A DNA stretch of 64,000 bases from Pontibacter akesuensis (GTDB lineage: Bacteria > Bacteroidota > Bacteroidia > Cytophagales > Hymenobacteraceae). Each line of letters begins with the position of its first letter. The stretch's first letter is position 1. The position numbers and the translations under genes are program-made. Below, piece after piece: positions 9,501 through 16,913 of the stretch. The DNA lies in assembly GCF_001611675.1 (NCBI RefSeq), contig NZ_CP014766.1, positions 4,402,001 through 4,466,000 of the forward strand, read 5' to 3'. Below the pieces are notes generated by a model. The model saw only the letters and a list, made by a program, of their open reading frames with translations, did no database searches and was not told where the DNA came from.

Positions 9501-9702
9501 TTTCAATCGGCGTGGCCACACTCTGCTCCACGGTCTCGGCATCGGCACCTGTGTAGTTAGCCGACACGGACACAACAGGAGGGGAGATGTCCGGGTACTG
9601 CGTCACCGGCAGGTTCATCATCGCCAGCACGCCCACCAGCACGATCACTATGGAAATGACCATGGCGGTGACCGGCCTCCTTATAAATACATCTGATATC
9701 AT
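6505..9702 (-). CDS. RND multidrug efflux pump, HAE1 family inner-membrane subunit
   Basis: 1065 residues, the normal size for AcrB/MexB-type pumps. It has the N-terminal helix IRRPVTAMVISIVIVLVGVL, two large periplasmic loops, and twelve predicted membrane helices. The proton-relay residues are visible: the Asp pair in TM4 (IGIVVDDAIVVVE) and the Lys of TM10 (GLAAKNAILIVEF). It would form the trimeric drug/proton antiporter with the adaptor and TolC-like channel encoded just upstream (25-bp gap to the adaptor). It is the last gene of the minus-strand tetR-tolC-adaptor-pump series. The substrate cannot be told from sequence. Confidence 0.95.
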   Translation of the reverse strand: MISDVFIRRPVTAMVISIVIVLVGVLAMMNLPVTQYPDISPPVVSVSANYTGADAETVEQSVATPIETQINGTPGMAYITSTNTSTGQMNMSVTFEIGTDIDIATLDVQNRASIAEPRLPEEVRRLGVTVRQRNPSIMMVIGIISPNKTHDIQYLDNYTNIYVRDALLRVPGVGDINALGQDFSMRIWLKPDKLAQYSISTSEVTGAIQEQNLQVAVGTVGAKPQFDSQAFQYPITVTGRLQTQEEFGNIIVRTNPEDGSIVYLRDVARIEFGRFDYGRAATINGNPAAILLLYQAPGSNALETAEGIYAALAEMKSTFPADVDYIVSFETVSVVQVSINEVVHTLVEALILVIIVVFLFLQSWRATLVPILAIPVSIIGTFIFFIPLGFTINTLTLFGFVLAIGIVVDDAIVVVEAVQHYIDHERLSAKEATRKAMKEITAPVIAIALILAAVFIPVGFIPGIVGRLYQQFAITIAISVLISAFVALTLTPALCSLMLKPMNVNKNSRGINKFFYKFNGWFARTTESYSSGVRRSIKAAPLVLIILVCVYAGTVGLFSAKPTGFIPTEDEGRMFISIELPEGSSSNRTEATLAEMGDILKDIPAVRNYTAIGGLNAINFSFKSNSGTIFLQLEPWDQRENEADQLAGVMATLNQRFAAIKQANVIVVAPPAIPGLGSSGGFSFMLEQRAGGGSLKEFEGVLGQFLGVVNQRPEIAMAYSFFNTRTPGYHVEVDREKAKRQGVAISDIYSTMSSLMGSRYVNDFTRYGRNFRVVAQADTAYRMDIESLKQYYVMNRQGESVPLSALVNYKVVENASVISHYNLFRSAEVMGSAAPGYSSGQALQALQEVSEQVLPAGYGYDFSGLSREELTAGNSTIYIFSLSIILVLLLLAALYESWSVPFSILFAIPLGMFGAILALTFLPKLDNNVYAQIGMITLIGLAAKNAILIVEFAKERVDRGMELIEATIEAVKLRLRPIIMTSMAFILGVVPLALASGAGAVSRQTIGWVVIGGMLAATFLAIFVVPVLYVVITRLAYGKKGLARLRTNYKPEDEGGDPAYVNPHQ

Positions 9703-9726
9703 TTGCTTCTTCTTTTCTTGGGTTAA

Positions 9727-10881
9727 TTAGTTTTTACCGCCTGCCTGAGGGGCGGCTCCCGGTGCCTGCTGCGGTGCGCCCACCTGCACTTTGGCACCCT
9801 GGCGTAGCTTCTGTATTCCCTCCACCACAATGTTGTCGCCGGCTTTTACACCTTCGCGCACCACTATGTCGGAGCCGAAGCGGGTACCGAGCTGCACGTT
9901 CTGCTGGGTTACAGAGTCGCCCTGCACCACGTACACAAAATATTCGCCCAATTGCTCTGATACAGCCCTGTAAGGGATTACAAGCTGGTTGCCAATATCC
10001 TGGTTCAGTACATTAACTGTTACCGTCATCCCCGGCACTAAAACAGCATTCGGGTTCGGGAATTGCACCCGCACGGTGGTGGTACCGGTACGCCTGCCAA
10101 TCGCCCTGTCTATCACCAGCAGTTTGCCTGTATGCGGGTACAGTTCGCCGTTGTTCAGGCGAATGGTGAAAAGCGAATCGGGCTGGTTGCCTTGGGTGAG
10201 GCCACTGAAACGGGAAATCTCCTGCTCGTTAATATCAAAATCAACGGCGATGGGATCCATGGAGGAAATGGTGTTGAGCAGCGGCTGGCCTGGTGAAACC
10301 TGCGCACCCACGCGCACCTGCGAAATGCCGATGGTGCCGCTGAAGGGGGCAGTAATCACGGAATAGCCTAAGTCTGTTGCCACGCTTTGCACCTGCGCCT
10401 CCGCTGCCGCCACCTGCGACTTTGCCGTTTGCACATCGGTGCGGGCATAATCTACCTGCTGGCGTGCAATAGCGTCCTTCTGCGCGAGGGTCTCATAGCG
10501 CTCCAAATCCTTCTGCACGCGTGCAAGATTAGCACGGGCGCTCTGCAGATTGGCCTGCGACTGCTGGTAAGCTGCCCTATACTTGCTCTGATCTATTTCA
10601 TAGAGCTTCTGGCCTTTGGTTACTTTCTGGCCGTCCTGCACATAAATGTTAGTAATGTACCCCGCTACCTGCGGGCGCAGTTCTACTTCCTGCAGTGGCA
10701 CCACAGAGCCAGGGTAGGTGTCGGTGCCCGTCACGCGCTCCTCAGAAACGGTAATGGTGTTAACGGGAACGGCCATAGCGGCGGGGTTCATCTGCTGTTG
10801 CCCGGCTTCTTCGCCACCGCAAGCGGTAAGTATAACTGGGCCGGAGATGGCTGCAAGCAGCCAGAGTGTATGTCGCTTCAT
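9727..10881 (-). CDS. RND efflux periplasmic adaptor (AcrA/MexA-like lipoprotein)
   Basis: 384 residues. The N-terminus is a lipoprotein signal ending in LTACGG, anchoring the adaptor to the inner membrane. A barrel-sandwich hybrid half (EVELRPQVAGYITNIYVQDG), a long Gln/Ala-rich coiled-coil hairpin (about residues 105-170) and beta-barrel and membrane-proximal domains follow, ending in a Gly/Ala/Gln-rich tail. It bridges the pump and the outer-membrane channel. Gaps of 24 and 19 bp to its neighbours support one transcript. Confidence 0.93.
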   Translation of the reverse strand: MKRHTLWLLAAISGPVILTACGGEEAGQQQMNPAAMAVPVNTITVSEERVTGTDTYPGSVVPLQEVELRPQVAGYITNIYVQDGQKVTKGQKLYEIDQSKYRAAYQQSQANLQSARANLARVQKDLERYETLAQKDAIARQQVDYARTDVQTAKSQVAAAEAQVQSVATDLGYSVITAPFSGTIGISQVRVGAQVSPGQPLLNTISSMDPIAVDFDINEQEISRFSGLTQGNQPDSLFTIRLNNGELYPHTGKLLVIDRAIGRRTGTTTVRVQFPNPNAVLVPGMTVTVNVLNQDIGNQLVIPYRAVSEQLGEYFVYVVQGDSVTQQNVQLGTRFGSDIVVREGVKAGDNIVVEGIQKLRQGAKVQVGAPQQAPGAAPQAGGKN

Positions 10882-10900
10882 GCTGATTTGTGCTTATTTC

Positions 10901-12232
10901 TTAGTTGATGTCTATGGTACCGATAGCACGCTGGTAATCCAGTTTGCTGGCCATAAGGTTGAAGAGTGCGTTATAGTAATTCAGTTGGGTGGTACGAAGG
11001 TCTGTTTCCGCCACAATCAGGTTTATGTATGGCACAATACCCTCATCATACTGCAGCTTGATTACCTCATACACCTCCTCGGCCAGCGCCACGTTATCCC
11101 GGACCGTCAGCCACTCGTAATAATCGCTTTTGTAATCAGCCAGTGCCGCCTGATATTCGGTGTTAACGGCATGGCGCACGTACTCCGTTTGCACTTCCAG
11201 CCGGTCCAGCCGCAACTGGGCTATCTTTATGCTCTGAAGTCTTCGCGTACCCTGAAAAATAGGCAGCGACACGCGCAAACCCACGCCGGAGGTAGGATAG
11301 GCCTGGTTGTAAAGCTGCGAAAACTCGTCGCTAAAAAACAGCCAGTTATAGGTACCGTAAGCAGATACAGTCGGAAGAAAGCTCCACTTGTAGTAGGCCT
11401 CGTTGAGCTGCAGGAGCTCACGTTGGGTCTGCAGTTGCTGCAACTCAATGCGGTTGGCAAAATTCAGAACCTCCGTGGTATCCACCAAAACCAGTTGCTG
11501 CATGGACTCATAGTCATAAGCCAGGTCTAGCTCCTGCTCAACCGGAAAACCCATCAACTGCTTCAGGTAGGCCACTTTGGCCTTGATGCTTTCCTGCGCG
11601 CGCTTTATATCACTGCGTATGTTGCCGAGCGTAATGGCCGCGCGCTGGTAATCCGTTTTATCCACCAGGCCCACCTCGTACCGGCTTTGCGCGTCGCTGT
11701 ACTGCTTCTGCTGCCTTGCCAGGTTTTCATTTAAAATCCGCAGCTGCTCCTGCGACAGCAGCACATCATAGTATGCCTTGCTAACATCCACCACCGTGTT
11801 TATTTTGGTATCGGTAATGTTTTGCTGCAACTGCTCCTTTGTATGGCGCGCTGCCCTTGCAGCCAGTAGCAGGTCGCTGCTGTAAATAGTCTGCGTGGCC
11901 TCCAGCAGGACATTGGAAGTATAATTGCGGCCAAGCGTTATCAATTGGTCTCCGAAAGGCTGCTGCTGCAGCTTCAGGTTCTTGGTGCCGCCGTAATTGG
12001 CCGACACCTGCGGCAGCCAACCCGAGAGATTGACGTTTATTTCGCGCTTGCCGATGGTCTCATCAATTAACGCCTGCTCCACTTGAGCACGATGCTGCAG
12101 CGCATATGCAACACACTGTTCCAGGGTAAGCTCTTCTGCGGCAGTGCCCGCTGTTTCCTGCGCCTGCAGAAGGGAGGGGCTAAGCAAACCGGCCAGGATC
12201 AGCATCCTAAATTTTTTAATTATTTTCATCAT
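10901..12232 (-). CDS. TolC-family outer-membrane efflux channel
   Basis: 443 residues with a signal peptide (LILAGLLSPSLLQAQ). It shows the internally duplicated OEP pattern: LTLEQCVAYALQHRAQVEQA at the mature N-terminus, long amphipathic helices rich in Gln, Ala and Glu, and a conserved YDEGIVPYINLIVAETDL segment that corresponds to the usual F..G..s/t..d motif of the second repeat. It supplies the exit duct for the pump encoded downstream. It follows the TetR gene by 139 bp. The order regulator, channel, adaptor, pump puts the channel first, as in many Bacteroidota efflux operons. Confidence 0.92.
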   Translation of the reverse strand: MMKIIKKFRMLILAGLLSPSLLQAQETAGTAAEELTLEQCVAYALQHRAQVEQALIDETIGKREINVNLSGWLPQVSANYGGTKNLKLQQQPFGDQLITLGRNYTSNVLLEATQTIYSSDLLLAARAARHTKEQLQQNITDTKINTVVDVSKAYYDVLLSQEQLRILNENLARQQKQYSDAQSRYEVGLVDKTDYQRAAITLGNIRSDIKRAQESIKAKVAYLKQLMGFPVEQELDLAYDYESMQQLVLVDTTEVLNFANRIELQQLQTQRELLQLNEAYYKWSFLPTVSAYGTYNWLFFSDEFSQLYNQAYPTSGVGLRVSLPIFQGTRRLQSIKIAQLRLDRLEVQTEYVRHAVNTEYQAALADYKSDYYEWLTVRDNVALAEEVYEVIKLQYDEGIVPYINLIVAETDLRTTQLNYYNALFNLMASKLDYQRAIGTIDIN

Positions 12233-12303
12233 CTATCTTGTGCTCGTGTTTTAGCTGGTTCTAAATTGTCTTAAGCGGCAGGTAAAGAGTTGTGCTAGCA
12301 TAA

Positions 12304-12330
12304 TTTAAACTGCACAAATACTGTTTAAAC
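12304..12330. promoter_or_regulatory. Inverted repeat between tetR and the channel gene
   Basis: TTTAAAC (12304-12310) and GTTTAAA (12323-12329) form inverted 7-bp arms separated by 12 bp, about 72 bp upstream of the channel start on the minus strand. It could be an internal operator or only AT-rich spacer; it differs from the palindrome in front of tetR. Confidence 0.25.
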
Positions 12331-12371
12331 ATAGATTCTATTTTAGTTAAAGCCTCTACCTTACGAAGTAC

Positions 12372-12947
12372 CTACGATCGCTTGGTCATACCGTCCCAAA
12401 TAATTTCCCTGATCTGCAGCAGTTCCTGCTCAGTTATACTTACGTGGCGCAGTCGCATCATTTTGGCCGTGGTAATGATGTTTCCAAGCACCAGCACACT
12501 TAGTACTTCAGGGTTTGCTTCACGCAAGAAGCCGTCCCGCACCCCTTGTGCCATGAACAGGTTCAGGTGCTGCCGGATTTTATCCTGCTTCGTATCATGC
12601 ATCAGTTTTTGGTAGGGTGAGTTCACAAACTGCTCAAAGAAAATAAGTACATTGGGGTTGTGGCTGTAGAAGCGGTAAAGGTTAAGCCACAGGTTGTAAA
12701 ATCTATACTTGTAAGGTAAGCTTTCCGAATCGTTCTGCTGCATCGCCTCTATCGCATTGGTCATGATATAGGAGAACACATTACATATTAACGCATCTTT
12801 GCTTTCGAAATAGTGGTAAATAGTACCTGCCGCTACCCCAGCCTTTTTAGCCACTAAACTCATAGGGGTACCATGAAAGCCATGCTCCCTGATCAACTCC
12901 AGTGTGGTGTCTAAAATAGCTTTTTTCTTCCCTGCCAGCTGTTCCAT
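12372..12947 (-). CDS. TetR/AcrR-family transcriptional regulator
   Basis: 191 residues. The N-terminal helix-turn-helix is clear: ILDTTLELIREHGFHGTPMS, then KAGVAAGTIYHYFESKDALI, followed by a variable helical ligand-binding domain. Its position at the head of the efflux operon, same strand, implies local control of the tolC-adaptor-pump genes. A promoter and a palindrome near its transcription start support autorepression (see the promoter entry). The effector is unknown; it is likely a toxic compound exported by the pump, as in AcrR and similar systems. Confidence 0.92.
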   Translation of the reverse strand: MEQLAGKKKAILDTTLELIREHGFHGTPMSLVAKKAGVAAGTIYHYFESKDALICNVFSYIMTNAIEAMQQNDSESLPYKYRFYNLWLNLYRFYSHNPNVLIFFEQFVNSPYQKLMHDTKQDKIRQHLNLFMAQGVRDGFLREANPEVLSVLVLGNIITTAKMMRLRHVSITEQELLQIREIIWDGMTKRS

Positions 12948-12967
12948 TTTATTTGTCTGAACTCAAT

Positions 12968-13016
12968 TGAACGTTCATTCGGTCGGCAAAGGTACGATAA
13001 CAAACCAAAACACCAA
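12968..13016 (-). promoter_or_regulatory. tetR/efflux operon promoter with operator palindrome
   Basis: On the minus strand TTG (13016-13014), a 19-bp spacer and TACCTTTG (12994-12987) match the Bacteroidota primary-sigma promoter (TTG / TAnnTTTG). The perfect palindrome TGAACGTTCA (12968-12977) lies about 10 bp past the -7 box, over the expected start of transcription, which is where a TetR dimer would block initiation. The tetR ATG is 20 bp further on. Confidence 0.7.
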
Positions 13017-13305
13017 CACCTTCGCCTATACTTATACTTTCAGAATAGCAGTGAAATGTATTAGGAGTAAAGCAAAAAGTATATCAAATGTTTACCAGTA
13101 CAAGTGTAATTACAAGCATAGGAAGTATAAACTGCTGCTGCTATGGTCAATAAGGTTGTTTCTACAACTATTTGTGCATCAGAAAACACATATACCAAGT
13201 ATATGGACGCTGCGGGAGGAGCCAAATAAAATTTGCAAAGCATGATGGTACGCAGCTACTACGGCAGGTTGGGAAGCATAAAAGGTGGAATGGTTCTGTG
13301 ATTCT

Positions 13306-13329
13306 ATTTTATTAAACACTTAATAAAAT
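13306..13329. repeat. All-AT inverted repeat
   Basis: ATTTTATTAA (13306-13315) and TTAATAAAAT (13320-13329) are perfect 10-bp arms round an ACAC loop. With no GC pairs it is a poor terminator; it may be a protein-binding site or chance in AT-rich DNA. Confidence 0.4.
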
Positions 13330-13527
13330 GAAGAGAACCTGAACGGAAGAAATGGGTATAGGATAGTAATATATCTTTTCATTGAAAGTTATAAAAATGA
13401 AAAAAAGACGCCGCCTAAGCACTGGCACACAGTTGCCACAATGGCCAAAACTTGGCAGTACTACCTTTTAGTGCAACGATCTGCTTTAGAAATCCCTTTA
13501 TTTGGAAGAGGCTGTACAAACACAAAC

Positions 13528-13561
13528 AGCACAGCATACCTCCGTGCTGTTATGCTGTGCT
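13528..13561 (-). terminator. Probable terminator of the dipeptidase gene
   Basis: 11-bp perfect arms AGCACAGCATA and TATGCTGTGCT (13528-13538 and 13551-13561) with a 12-nt loop. On the minus strand the hairpin is followed by GTTTGTGTTTG, a loose T-run. It lies about 80 bp past the dipeptidase stop. Confidence 0.45.
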
Positions 13562-13639
13562 TAAACTTTAAATAGATTGCACTACTGGATGCTAGATGCG
13601 CCGTCTGTACTTTCAATCAAAGGAGTGTCTGGTGAAGTT

Positions 13640-14821
13640 CTAGCTGGCATTAGCCTTTAGCACGCGCAAGAAGTTACCGCCCAATATTTTTTTGATGTCG
13701 CTTTCGCTGTAGCCACGTGCAACCAGCTCTTTAGTGATCAGCGGGAATGTATCCACCCCGTCTAACTGCTGCGGGGCCGAGGTGATGCCATCAAAATCAG
13801 AGCCTAGGCCCACATAATCTACTCCTACAAGTTTTACAATATAATCAATGTGGTCGATCAGAACAGAAAGGGGAGGGCGTATCTGTTCTACTTCGGCAGG
13901 ATAGGCTTCTGCCATATAATCCATGACCTTCTCTTTTGTCCATCCAGTGGTTTCGAGTGAATCACTTTCAGATTTATGCGCTCTTTGAAAGTCATTGATG
14001 CGTTTCCGGAAGTTAGGGTCCAGAAAGTCGGAGAAGAAGTTGAGTTGTATAACGCCTCCGTTTTTGGCCACGGCTTTAATCTGCTCGTCCTTCAGGTTTC
14101 GGAACACCGGGTTCAGCGCGTAAACATCGCTGTGCGACACAAGCACCGGCTTTTTGGTTATCGCCATTACATCCCAAAAGGTTTTCTCCCCAACGTGGCT
14201 CAGGTCTACCAGCATCCCTAACTTGTTCATGCGGCGCACAATCTGCTTGCCCAAATCCGACAGCCCTTTATCGGCTTCATTCAGTTTTCCCGAAGTTTCG
14301 GCCATGGCTGAGGTGGCCCAGGGGGTAGAATTATTCCAGGTGAGGGTAAGGTAAATGGCGCCGCGCTTGCGCATTTGCTCCAGCTTTTTCAGGTCATTCT
14401 CTATCATATGGCCGCCCTCCACACCAATCATGGCAGCCATTTTACCTTGCTTTACGGCCTGCATCACCTCTTTATAATTTGTAACCAACACCATTTTGTC
14501 AGGGTTGCGCTTTACAATGGCCTCCAGGGAATCTATCTGCTGCATGGCATACTTGAAAGAACCCGTCTCGTCGCTCCAAACTGAGAAAACCTGCACATCT
14601 ACACCGCCCTCCTTAAAACGCGCCAGGTCGGAGTGCGTTTTACCCCGCAGGTCATCGTTCAGGTTGAGCCCTTCCATTACGTTTATAAGCACATCATTAT
14701 GAGTATCCGCCACGATGGCTTCTGCGTGTATTTTTTTATAATCTTGTGCCTGAGAAGAAAGGCTGGCTAAACTAAGGCCAAGGGTGGCGCCAAGGCCCAC
14801 TAGTATAAAGCGGTTATTCAT
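13640..14821 (-). CDS. Membrane dipeptidase, peptidase family M19
   Basis: 393 residues with a signal peptide (VGLGATLGLSLASLSSQAQ). The zinc ligands of the renal-dipeptidase family are visible: the HxD pair in ADTHNDVL, the bridging Glu in GVEGGHMIEN, and the two His in VDLSHVGEKT and LVSHSDVYAL. The C-terminal VDYVGLGSDFDGI motif also belongs to this family. It is expected to act in the periplasm or at the surface on dipeptides, including D-amino-acid-containing ones, perhaps from peptidoglycan. It is a single gene with no partner on its strand. Confidence 0.92.
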   Translation of the reverse strand: MNNRFILVGLGATLGLSLASLSSQAQDYKKIHAEAIVADTHNDVLINVMEGLNLNDDLRGKTHSDLARFKEGGVDVQVFSVWSDETGSFKYAMQQIDSLEAIVKRNPDKMVLVTNYKEVMQAVKQGKMAAMIGVEGGHMIENDLKKLEQMRKRGAIYLTLTWNNSTPWATSAMAETSGKLNEADKGLSDLGKQIVRRMNKLGMLVDLSHVGEKTFWDVMAITKKPVLVSHSDVYALNPVFRNLKDEQIKAVAKNGGVIQLNFFSDFLDPNFRKRINDFQRAHKSESDSLETTGWTKEKVMDYMAEAYPAEVEQIRPPLSVLIDHIDYIVKLVGVDYVGLGSDFDGITSAPQQLDGVDTFPLITKELVARGYSESDIKKILGGNFLRVLKANAS

Positions 14822-15002
14822 AGAGACTGATTTTTCGTGATTATTCTTTTCCTGTCCAGCTATACTTGCTGATCAGTTTCCTAAATATAGTTATTTATAA
14901 GGAATAGTAGGTGTTACGTGTGGAGTGGAACTAAGTAAAGCAGCGGCTCAACGCAACAGGTCCTGCAGATTTATAAATATGCTTTTGCTTCTGCCCCTGC
15001 AC

Positions 15003-15037
15003 AAAAAAGAGCACCCTGCTTAACAGGATGCTCTTTG
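15003..15037 (-). terminator. Terminator of the YkvA-like gene
   Basis: Hairpin with arms 15006-15018 and 15023-15036 (one mismatch), reading AAAGAGCATCCTG on the minus strand and ending in TTTTTTG. It lies 26 bp past the stop of the minus-strand gene. Confidence 0.75.
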
Positions 15038-15062
15038 TGGCTTAGGGAGATAAAAGAAACAA

Positions 15063-15509
15063 TTAAAACCGACCAATGTGGTCGTAGCTGGTGTGTGCCT
15101 CCCACTCCCTGAACTTGGTTATCTCCTTCATAAAGGCATCGATGAACCAGGCCATCAGGCTTATGTCATCCAGCAGCCCCAGTGCGGGTATAAAGTCCGG
15201 AATTAAATCGAGCGGCGACACCAGGTAAAGCAGTACCGCCACACCTAGCCCCAACGACTTCTTCGATACATCCCGGTAATGTCCGTTAATGTATGCCCTT
15301 ACTAGGCGAATAAAGGTTTGCATGAAGTTCTTCAGCTGGTCGAAACCGCTTTCCTTACTTTCCACATTCACCAGCTTATTATAGGCTGTCGTCAGCAACA
15401 GACCCAGTTTGAAGGGCTTGCCCAGTAACCCGCCGGCCTTACCTGTAAACTTTTTGAAGATAGGGTTTTGCGAAATTGTAAATCCTTTCTTTATCCAGTC
15501 GTTAAGCAT
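15063..15509 (-). CDS. YkvA-like protein, DUF1232
   Basis: 148 residues. The diagnostic DUF1232 segment is present near the middle: YLVSPLDLIPDFIPALGLLD, followed by an amphipathic helix (DISLMAWFIDAF). The domain is short and probably membrane-associated; it lies in the last half of the protein, while the first half is basic and helical. The biochemical role of DUF1232 proteins is not known. Single gene with its own terminator. Confidence 0.8.
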   Translation of the reverse strand: MLNDWIKKGFTISQNPIFKKFTGKAGGLLGKPFKLGLLLTTAYNKLVNVESKESGFDQLKNFMQTFIRLVRAYINGHYRDVSKKSLGLGVAVLLYLVSPLDLIPDFIPALGLLDDISLMAWFIDAFMKEITKFREWEAHTSYDHIGRF

Positions 15510-15715
15510 ATATTCTCTTTTTTTGATGTTCAGTATATTCCTGTACGTTTATATCCCGGTAATGGCTGCATCAGTGGCATCGCAGATGCGGACAAGGCTA
15601 AATATATTAAAATAAATATACCTATAACACTTGATTAGCTCGCAATAGCTTCTTAAAATTGGTACATTGATGACAGCAAATAATACAAGCTCTCGCATTT
15701 TAAAAATTTCGCTAC

Positions 15716-16267
15716 ATGAGGCTACCAAAGATTGGTTTGATCGCGCTTTTGGGTTTATCAGCCGCCGCATATGGGGCTGCTTACCTGTTGCCCACTCAGC
15801 TGGAAGTGGAGCGCAGCATACACCTGGTACAGGAGCCGGCACTGGTGTACCGTTACCTGAATAACCCCACAGAATGGCCGAACTGGAGTGCCATCAACAG
15901 AAAAGACGATCCCTCGGTTATTCACCTGTACGGTGGTCCTTTTGAGGGGAAGGGTGCCCGCCTGCAGTGGAGCGGCGACGAAGTGGGAAATGGCCATATT
16001 ATTTTTACAGAAAGCACCAGCCCCAGCAGCCTTGTGTACCAGCAGTATTTGCCCGGCGCAAACGATACGGTGCAAGGATACTTCACAGTTCAACCTGAGC
16101 GGGATGGTACGCTGCTGACGTGGCGGCAAAATGCATCCCTGGCGCAAACCTTCGAGGGGAAGCTAAAAGGGATCATGCTCAAACGCCGGATGCAGCAGGA
16201 GCAGGAAAAAGGCCTGATGGGGCTAAAAATATTGCTTGAGAACCAAAGTAAAAAGAAGACATCCTAA
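15716..16267 (+). CDS. SRPBCC (START-like) family protein
   Basis: 183 residues. An N-terminal hydrophobic helix (LIALLGLSAAAYGAAYLLP) serves as an anchor or signal. The rest has the SRPBCC layout: VERSIHLVQEPALVYRYLNN, NPTEWPNWS, then antiparallel strands and a long C-terminal helix (MQQEQEKGLMGLKILLENQ). The fold binds hydrophobic ligands; the ligand here is unknown. It precedes the DinB gene by 12 bp, so the two are very likely cotranscribed. Confidence 0.8.
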   Translation: MRLPKIGLIALLGLSAAAYGAAYLLPTQLEVERSIHLVQEPALVYRYLNNPTEWPNWSAINRKDDPSVIHLYGGPFEGKGARLQWSGDEVGNGHIIFTESTSPSSLVYQQYLPGANDTVQGYFTVQPERDGTLLTWRQNASLAQTFEGKLKGIMLKRRMQQEQEKGLMGLKILLENQSKKKTS

Positions 16268-16279
16268 AACCTACTACAA

Positions 16280-16813
16280 ATGCCTACGACGATAAATAGA
16301 CCGGCTCCGGACGAATACCCGGATTACTACCATGGGTACATGGACTTATTACCTGAAGGGGACGTTCTTTTCCTGATGGAAAAGCAGACGGCTGACCTGA
16401 GGCATATGTTCAAAAACATTTCTGATACGCGTGCGGAGGAAACTTACGCCGAAGGAAAGTGGACCATGAAAGAGCTGTTGCAGCACATGATTGATTCCGA
16501 GCGCATTTTCGGCTACCGTGCCCTGTGTATCAGCCGTGCTGAGGAAGCCTCCTTGCCAGGTTGGGATGAGAACCGCTATGTAAACAACTCCTTAGCCAAC
16601 ATTCGCCCTTTAACCAATTTGCTGGAGGAGTACGAATTGGTGAAGCGCAGCAACATGGCCATGTTTAAAAGCTTTACTGCCGAAATGCTTAGCACCGAAG
16701 GCATTGCCAATGGCAGAAGAATAACCGTTCGGGGTCTGGTCCATGTGATGGCAGCACACGAACTGCACCACATGCGGATTCTGGAGGAGCGCTACCTGAG
16801 GCGGAAAAGCTAA
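16280..16813 (+). CDS. DinB-family four-helix-bundle protein
   Basis: 177 residues. The metal-binding histidines of the DinB/YfiT fold are in place: His69 in LLQHMIDSER, and His160/His163-164 in AAHELHHMRIL. Members are divalent-metal proteins, some of them thiol transferases (bacillithiol or mycothiol S-transferases), many of unknown activity. It is the second gene of a two-gene unit with the SRPBCC protein and ends in a strong terminator. Confidence 0.85.
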   Translation: MPTTINRPAPDEYPDYYHGYMDLLPEGDVLFLMEKQTADLRHMFKNISDTRAEETYAEGKWTMKELLQHMIDSERIFGYRALCISRAEEASLPGWDENRYVNNSLANIRPLTNLLEEYELVKRSNMAMFKSFTAEMLSTEGIANGRRITVRGLVHVMAAHELHHMRILEERYLRRKS

Positions 16814-16829
16814 ACAGCGTATAGAAAAT

Positions 16830-16875
16830 AAAGAGCCCTGGCGCAAGAATAAGCTTGTGCCAGGGCTCTTTGTTT
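16830..16875. terminator. Bidirectional terminator
   Basis: 18-bp stem with one mismatch (16830-16847 with 16854-16871) and T-rich flanks both ways. It separates the convergent DinB and PhoH genes. Confidence 0.85.
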
Positions 16876-16913
16876 TCTAATTGAAGGATACCTGATTCTA
16901 TAAATGCTCTATA

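Larger units (their letters stand above)
12948..13639. other. Intergenic region, no gene seen
   Basis: 690 bp between tetR and the dipeptidase. The right part holds the dipeptidase terminator candidate (13528-13561) and an all-AT inverted repeat (13306-13329); the left part holds the tetR promoter. Between 13026 and 13203 the AAGTATA word occurs five times, one of the densest clusters in the window. No frame with family resemblance is present, and I see no tRNA or conserved RNA fold. Confidence 0.6.

Noticed and set aside
9000..9700. Long open frames on the plus strand opposite the RND pump
   Set aside because: They mirror the codon pattern of the pump gene, have no family resemblance, and lie fully inside it; the same holds for similar frames opposite other large genes.
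13424..13439. Short TGGCA/TGCCA hairpin
   Set aside because: Five-bp arms in 64 kb are expected by chance.
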